A stretch of DNA of 8,793 bases from Dehalococcoides mccartyi (GTDB lineage Bacteria; Chloroflexota; Dehalococcoidia; UBA2979). Location: assembly GCA_945888895.1 (NCBI GenBank), contig CAMDAY010000084.1, positions 1 through 8,793 of the forward strand. The letters are read 5' to 3'. Shown here piece after piece: positions 6,814 to 8,793 of this stretch. A program made the translations under genes and the position numbers. Positions within the stretch are counted from its first letter, which is position 1, and each line of letters starts with the position of its first letter. The notes under the pieces were generated by a model. That model was not told the DNA's origin. It was given only the letters and a program-made list of their open reading frames with translations, and ran no database searches.

Positions 6814-7000
6814 ACGTCGCTCCCTCGCGCCGCTACGGCGCGTCAGCAGTCGAGGTGATCGAATGAGGGAAGCGTAGCAGAGGGTCGGGTCAGGTTCCCG
6901 CAGCCCGGGACAGCACCCAGGTTGGATCGCGCGGCGCCCTCGGTGCCCGAAGGTCTCGATGGGGCGGGCGCGGGCATCCCGCGGATGAGCCCGAGACGAA
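6814..7000. other. Intergenic region upstream of threonine aldolase
   Basis: This 187-bp gap between two minus-strand genes is the longest non-coding stretch in the window. It should hold the 3' end of the 143-residue hypothetical gene's transcript and the promoter and leader of the threonine aldolase gene. A 6-bp stem CGCGGG-CAT-CCCGCG (6969-6983) lies 18 bp past the hypothetical gene's stop but has no U-run. A weak -10-like hexamer TACGCT (6871-6876, minus strand) has no -35 partner. No glycine riboswitch or T-box consensus was recognised. Confidence 0.5.
6826..6842 (-). promoter_or_regulatory. Hairpin abutting the threonine aldolase ribosome binding site
   Basis: A perfect 7-bp inverted repeat, CGCGCCG-CTA-CGGCGCG on the plus strand, sits in the untranslated leader of the threonine aldolase gene. 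On the mRNA its 3' arm runs directly into, and shares one G with, the GAGGGA ribosome site. A stable 7-bp GC stem there could limit ribosome access, making it a candidate translational control element. No known riboswitch consensus was recognised, and chance is possible in such GC-rich DNA. Confidence 0.35.
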
Positions 7001-7432
7001 TTAAGACTTGCGCTCCCACAGCGTCTGGTAGCCCTCGCCGCCACGAATCGCCGCAAGGATGTCGGCGCGCTCGAGACGCTGGCCGTCGCGGAACGCGGTG
7101 TCGGCGGCACGCCTCGACGGTTCGCCACCGATGCCGGCGACGCGGTCTTCGATGAACGCCCACACGCCGAGTTCGCGCATCACGGCGATCGGGCGCGGCC
7201 ACTGGAAGACGGTGATCTGCTCGGGCGGCGGCACGTCGGGGCGCTCCTTGCGGAGGAAGCGGTAGCGCTCTTCCGCGGAGGTCACCGGTGGGACCATGCT
7301 GATGTACGGACGCCCGTCCGCATCGGGACGCGTGTCGACGAGCAGGCGCTGCTCGATCATCGCGAAGCGCACGACGAAGACGTCCGCCTCCGCGATCACC
7401 CGCCGCATCGCCTCGATGTCGATGTCCACCAT
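7001..7432 (-). CDS. Conserved-looking hypothetical protein (143 aa)
   Basis: A 143-residue soluble protein with no signal peptide, membrane helix or cysteine. I recognise no named domain. It begins MVDIDIEAMRRVIAEADVF, continues with a strand-like stretch RFAMIEQRLLVDTRPD, a GRPYISMVPPVTSAEERYRF segment (40-59), then QITVFQWPRPIAVMRELGVW (72-91), and ends in GGEGYQTLWERK, a motif-like tail that looks conserved. The mix of short strands and amphipathic helices suggests a small α/β fold. It reads like a lineage-restricted family rather than a chance frame: start, stop and promoter are coherent and the aromatic/Pro motifs look constrained. A TAGACT hexamer 7 nt before the ATG suggests its own leaderless promoter, separate from the upstream ccdA transcript. 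No ribosome site is present. Function unknown. Confidence 0.8.
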   Translation of the reverse strand: MVDIDIEAMRRVIAEADVFVVRFAMIEQRLLVDTRPDADGRPYISMVPPVTSAEERYRFLRKERPDVPPPEQITVFQWPRPIAVMRELGVWAFIEDRVAGIGGEPSRRAADTAFRDGQRLERADILAAIRGGEGYQTLWERKS

Positions 7433-7439
7433 GCCCGAC

Positions 7440-7445
7440 AGTCTA
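7440..7445 (-). promoter_or_regulatory. Putative leaderless -10 element TAGACT
   Basis: On the minus strand TAGACT is followed by exactly 7 nt and then the ATG at 7432. Hexamer and spacing are the same as at 3694-3699 on the plus strand, and the spacers are alike (CCGGGCT and GTCGGGC). It lies in the 69-bp gap after the ccdA stop. No Shine-Dalgarno sequence and no clear -35 box are seen. Most likely a promoter for a leaderless mRNA of the 143-residue protein. Confidence 0.5.
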
Positions 7446-7501
7446 GCGCAGCACGACCCCCGCGCGGTCGGAGGCGCAGCACCGCGCGTCGTTCGTCGCT
7501 G

Positions 7502-8290
7502 CTAGCCGATCTGGTACGTGCGATCGAGGTACGGGATGTGAATGAGCCCGGCCATCTGCATGCCAAGCACCGTCAGGACCACGCCTCCAGCGCGCGTGAG
7601 CACGTCCCCCTGCCCCGCGAGTAGCTCGCCCAGCAGCCCGGCCGAGGCGCCAGCGATCGCGAACACCACCGTGAACCCGACGACGAATGCCATTGCGTGC
7701 CGCATCACGTGTGCACGGCTGCGGCGCGCGTCCTCGGCCTGCCCGAGCACCGCCTCGCCCGCGATGTTCACGAGATACGCGGGCACGAGCGGGAGCACGC
7801 ACGGCGAGAGGAACGAGACCACGCCACCGAAGAACGCAACCGCCGGGCCGAACCAGCCTCCGACACTGCCGCTGAGTTGCTCCTCGGCGGTCGCAGTGCT
7901 GGAGAACAGGAATCCGAGGCTCTGGAAGTAGGCGTTGAGCCGGGTGAACTCGCCCAGGAACATCAGAGCGCCAATGAGGATGAAGAACGCGCCGCTCGCG
8001 ATCATCAGCCCGGGAAGGTACGGGTTCAGCCGACGCATCCTCGGCGACAGCCAGCCGAAGGCGGCGCCGAACGCGAGGAACCACACGCCGAGGCCGAGCG
8101 AGAAGCACGTGAGCAGCAGCGCGCCCTGCAATGCCTGCCCGGACGCCGCCGCCAACGTCAGCACGACGCCGAGGATCGGCCCGATGCACGGCGACCACGC
8201 AAGCGAGAACGCCGCGCCGATCGCGAGCGATCGAGGCAACCCGCCCGCGACGAGACGGCGCAACCCGCGTGGCAGCGCGGCACCTGTCAT
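7502..8290 (-). CDS. ccdA: CcdA-family thiol-disulfide electron transporter with swapped (circularly permuted) halves
   Basis: CcdA carries reducing equivalents from cytoplasmic thioredoxin across the membrane to extracytoplasmic thiol proteins, for example in cytochrome c maturation. This 262-residue protein has six likely helices: about 22-47, 54-80, 92-113, 147-172, 198-220 and 231-252. Both redox motifs are present, but in reverse order. FSLAWSPCIGPILG (C35), normally at the start of helix 4, comes first; VSFLSPCVLPLVPAYLVNIAG (C164), normally at the start of helix 1, comes second. The termini match the usual helix 3/helix 4 loop: the protein ends IHIPYLDRTYQIG and begins with a basic stretch ending GGLPRSLAIGAA. 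Basic residues cluster at the N-terminus, at 84-87 (RMRR) and at 189-197, while the linker 114-146 is neutral to acidic, which keeps each half in its native orientation. The start lies 3 nt after the small gene's TAG, in the same frame. No thioredoxin-like partner is encoded in the window. C62 is an extra cysteine. Confidence 0.9.
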   Translation of the reverse strand: MTGAALPRGLRRLVAGGLPRSLAIGAAFSLAWSPCIGPILGVVLTLAAASGQALQGALLLTCFSLGLGVWFLAFGAAFGWLSPRMRRLNPYLPGLMIASGAFFILIGALMFLGEFTRLNAYFQSLGFLFSSTATAEEQLSGSVGGWFGPAVAFFGGVVSFLSPCVLPLVPAYLVNIAGEAVLGQAEDARRSRAHVMRHAMAFVVGFTVVFAIAGASAGLLGELLAGQGDVLTRAGGVVLTVLGMQMAGLIHIPYLDRTYQIG

Positions 8291-8293
8291 CGG

Positions 8294-8527
8294 CTACCCA
8301 TCGATCCCGAGGAGCCGACGACGAGCGGCGTCGTACCTGTCCTTGGCGCGGGCTTCACGATTCAGGAGACCCTTGATCTGCTCCGGCGGGAGTCGGTTGC
8401 CCTCGAGCAGCAGCGAATGGACGCCAGCGAGGTGCTTCTGCCACTGATCGTATGCGTCGCGATACGCCTGCTTGGGATCGGCGTTCGCGGGAGCCTCGGT
8501 CGGTTCGGGTTCGGGTTCGTTCACCAT
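8294..8527 (-). CDS. Small charged helical protein, function unknown (77 aa)
   Basis: A 77-residue cytoplasmic protein. The first 20 residues are acidic and Pro-rich (NEPEPEPTEAP), probably disordered. Residues about 19-73 look like two amphipathic helices: AYRDAYDQWQKHLAGVHSLL, then a turn (EGNRLPPEQ), then IKGLLNREARAKDRYDAARR, ending LLGIDG. This resembles a helical hairpin; no known domain was recognised. It lies between the fructose-1,6-bisphosphatase and ccdA genes, with 19 nt upstream and 3 nt downstream. Its TAG stop is in frame with the ccdA start (TAG-CCG-ATG), so translation of the two is probably coupled. A TACACT hexamer 6 nt before the ATG suggests a leaderless promoter serving this gene and ccdA. 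Coding status rests on coherent start, stop, promoter and helical periodicity; function is unknown. Confidence 0.75.
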   Translation of the reverse strand: MVNEPEPEPTEAPANADPKQAYRDAYDQWQKHLAGVHSLLLEGNRLPPEQIKGLLNREARAKDRYDAARRRLLGIDG

Positions 8528-8533
8528 ACGATC

Positions 8534-8539
8534 AGTGTA
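8534..8539 (-). promoter_or_regulatory. Putative leaderless -10 element TACACT
   Basis: On the minus strand TACACT is followed by 6 nt and then the ATG at 8527, in the 19-bp gap after the fructose-1,6-bisphosphatase stop. It fits the TANNNT pattern of the two TAGACT elements in the window. No ribosome site precedes the ATG. It would drive the small gene and ccdA. Confidence 0.42.
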
Positions 8540-8546
8540 AGCCGCG

Positions 8547-8793
8547 CTAGTCCTCCAGGACGTAGCCGTTGTGGTAGCGCAGGACGGCCTCTCGGTCGCC
8601 CGCGATCAGCGGCCCACGCTGGTGTGCCGAGGTGATCGGAACGTCGAGGACGGACTGCCTGCCGTCCATCGCGTCGCCGCCGGCGGCCTGGAGGATGAAG
8701 CCGATCGGGCAGATCTCGTAGAGCATGCGCAGCTTGCCGGCGGGCACGCTCGTGTCCTCCGGGTAGAGGAACACGCCGCCGGACATGAGCACG
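8547..8793 (-). CDS. fbp: Class I fructose-1,6-bisphosphatase, C-terminal part (5' end outside window)
   Basis: This enzyme hydrolyses fructose 1,6-bisphosphate to fructose 6-phosphate and phosphate in gluconeogenesis or the Calvin cycle. Only the last 81 residues are visible; the frame runs off the right edge, and the GTG at 8790-8792 is an internal valine rather than a start. The stretch VLMSGGVFLYPEDT corresponds to the family's 'GGIYLYP' strand. GKLRMLYE carries the substrate-binding lysine (K20 of the visible part) and the metal-ligand glutamate (E26). QAAGGDAMDG and SAHQRGPLIAG match the conserved 'QAGG-A-DG' and 'LHQR-P---G' elements near the C-terminus. One variation is the usual 'YE-NP-AF' reading YEICPIGF here. 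The stop falls where the family normally ends. The small gene follows after 19 nt with its own probable promoter. Confidence 0.93.
   Translation of the reverse strand, partial: VLMSGGVFLYPEDTSVPAGKLRMLYEICPIGFILQAAGGDAMDGRQSVLDVPITSAHQRGPLIAGDREAVLRYHNGYVLED

Noticed and set aside
5854..6858. 334-codon plus-strand open frame opposite threonine aldolase
   Set aside because: It mirrors a well-conserved enzyme gene, and its composition (Arg, Ala, His-rich) is typical of an antisense shadow.
6969..6983. Stem CGCGGG-CAT-CCCGCG as an intrinsic terminator of the hypothetical gene
   Set aside because: Only 6 bp with no U-run; such stems arise often by chance in DNA this GC-rich.
6843..7000. Glycine riboswitch or T-box upstream of threonine aldolase
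   Set aside because: I looked for the conserved cores of both classes. Fragments such as GGGCACCGAGG are only superficially similar and the remaining elements are missing.
6814..7128. N-terminal extension of threonine aldolase to 7128
   Set aside because: It would run through the intergenic region into the hypothetical gene. The family N-terminus and a ribosome site fix the start at 6813.
7443..8198. 251-codon minus-strand frame overlapping ccdA in another frame
   Set aside because: Arg/Ala/Gly-rich shadow. The CcdA frame carries all family motifs.
7697..8635. 312-codon plus-strand open frame opposite ccdA and the small gene
   Set aside because: Antisense shadow with a highly charged Arg/Glu-rich composition, spanning several real genes.

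Overview
The window is a GC-rich, densely packed bacterial segment of 11 genes in two convergent groups. Gene content (a long two-part FtsX-type permease with a β-sandwich-like insert, two dedicated ABC ATPases, leaderless-looking promoters, lineage-type hypothetical proteins) fits an environmental Chloroflexota bacterium, perhaps of the Dehalococcoidia. That placement is an impression from protein style; an actinobacterium cannot be excluded. No rRNA, tRNA, CRISPR array or insertion sequence is visible.

Plus strand, bases 2-4942: the 3' part of an FtsX/MacB-like permease gene (cut by the left edge), then two ABC ATPase genes joined by stop/start overlaps (TAGTG and ATGA). Together they look like one export or lipoprotein-release-type transporter with two different ATPases. 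After 26 bp and a probable leaderless promoter come a Dabb-like (α/β-barrel) protein and, directly abutting its stop codon, a membrane-anchored staphylococcal-nuclease-like protein. A 9-bp inverted repeat at 4948-4971 separates this group from the convergent minus-strand genes.

Minus strand, read from the right edge: the C-terminal end of class I fructose-1,6-bisphosphatase, a 77-residue charged small protein, a CcdA-family thiol-electron transporter, a 143-residue hypothetical protein, low-specificity L-threonine aldolase, and a putative DUF3108-like lipoprotein. The small gene and the 143-residue gene each have a TANNNT hexamer 6-7 nt upstream of the start codon, so the minus strand is probably several transcription units and not one operon.

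The most notable observation is the CcdA gene. The half that normally comes second (with SPCIGP) is first, and the half that normally comes first (with SPCVLPLVPAY) is second. The termini fall in what is normally the cytoplasmic loop between transmembrane helices 3 and 4. Rejoining C-terminus to N-terminus would recreate a canonical CcdA, so this appears to be a natural circular permutation. Other points are an AbrB-like tail on one ABC ATPase, a repeated TAGACT-N7-ATG promoter/start arrangement, and two gene pairs in the same reading frame separated by only a TAG stop or TAG plus one codon.
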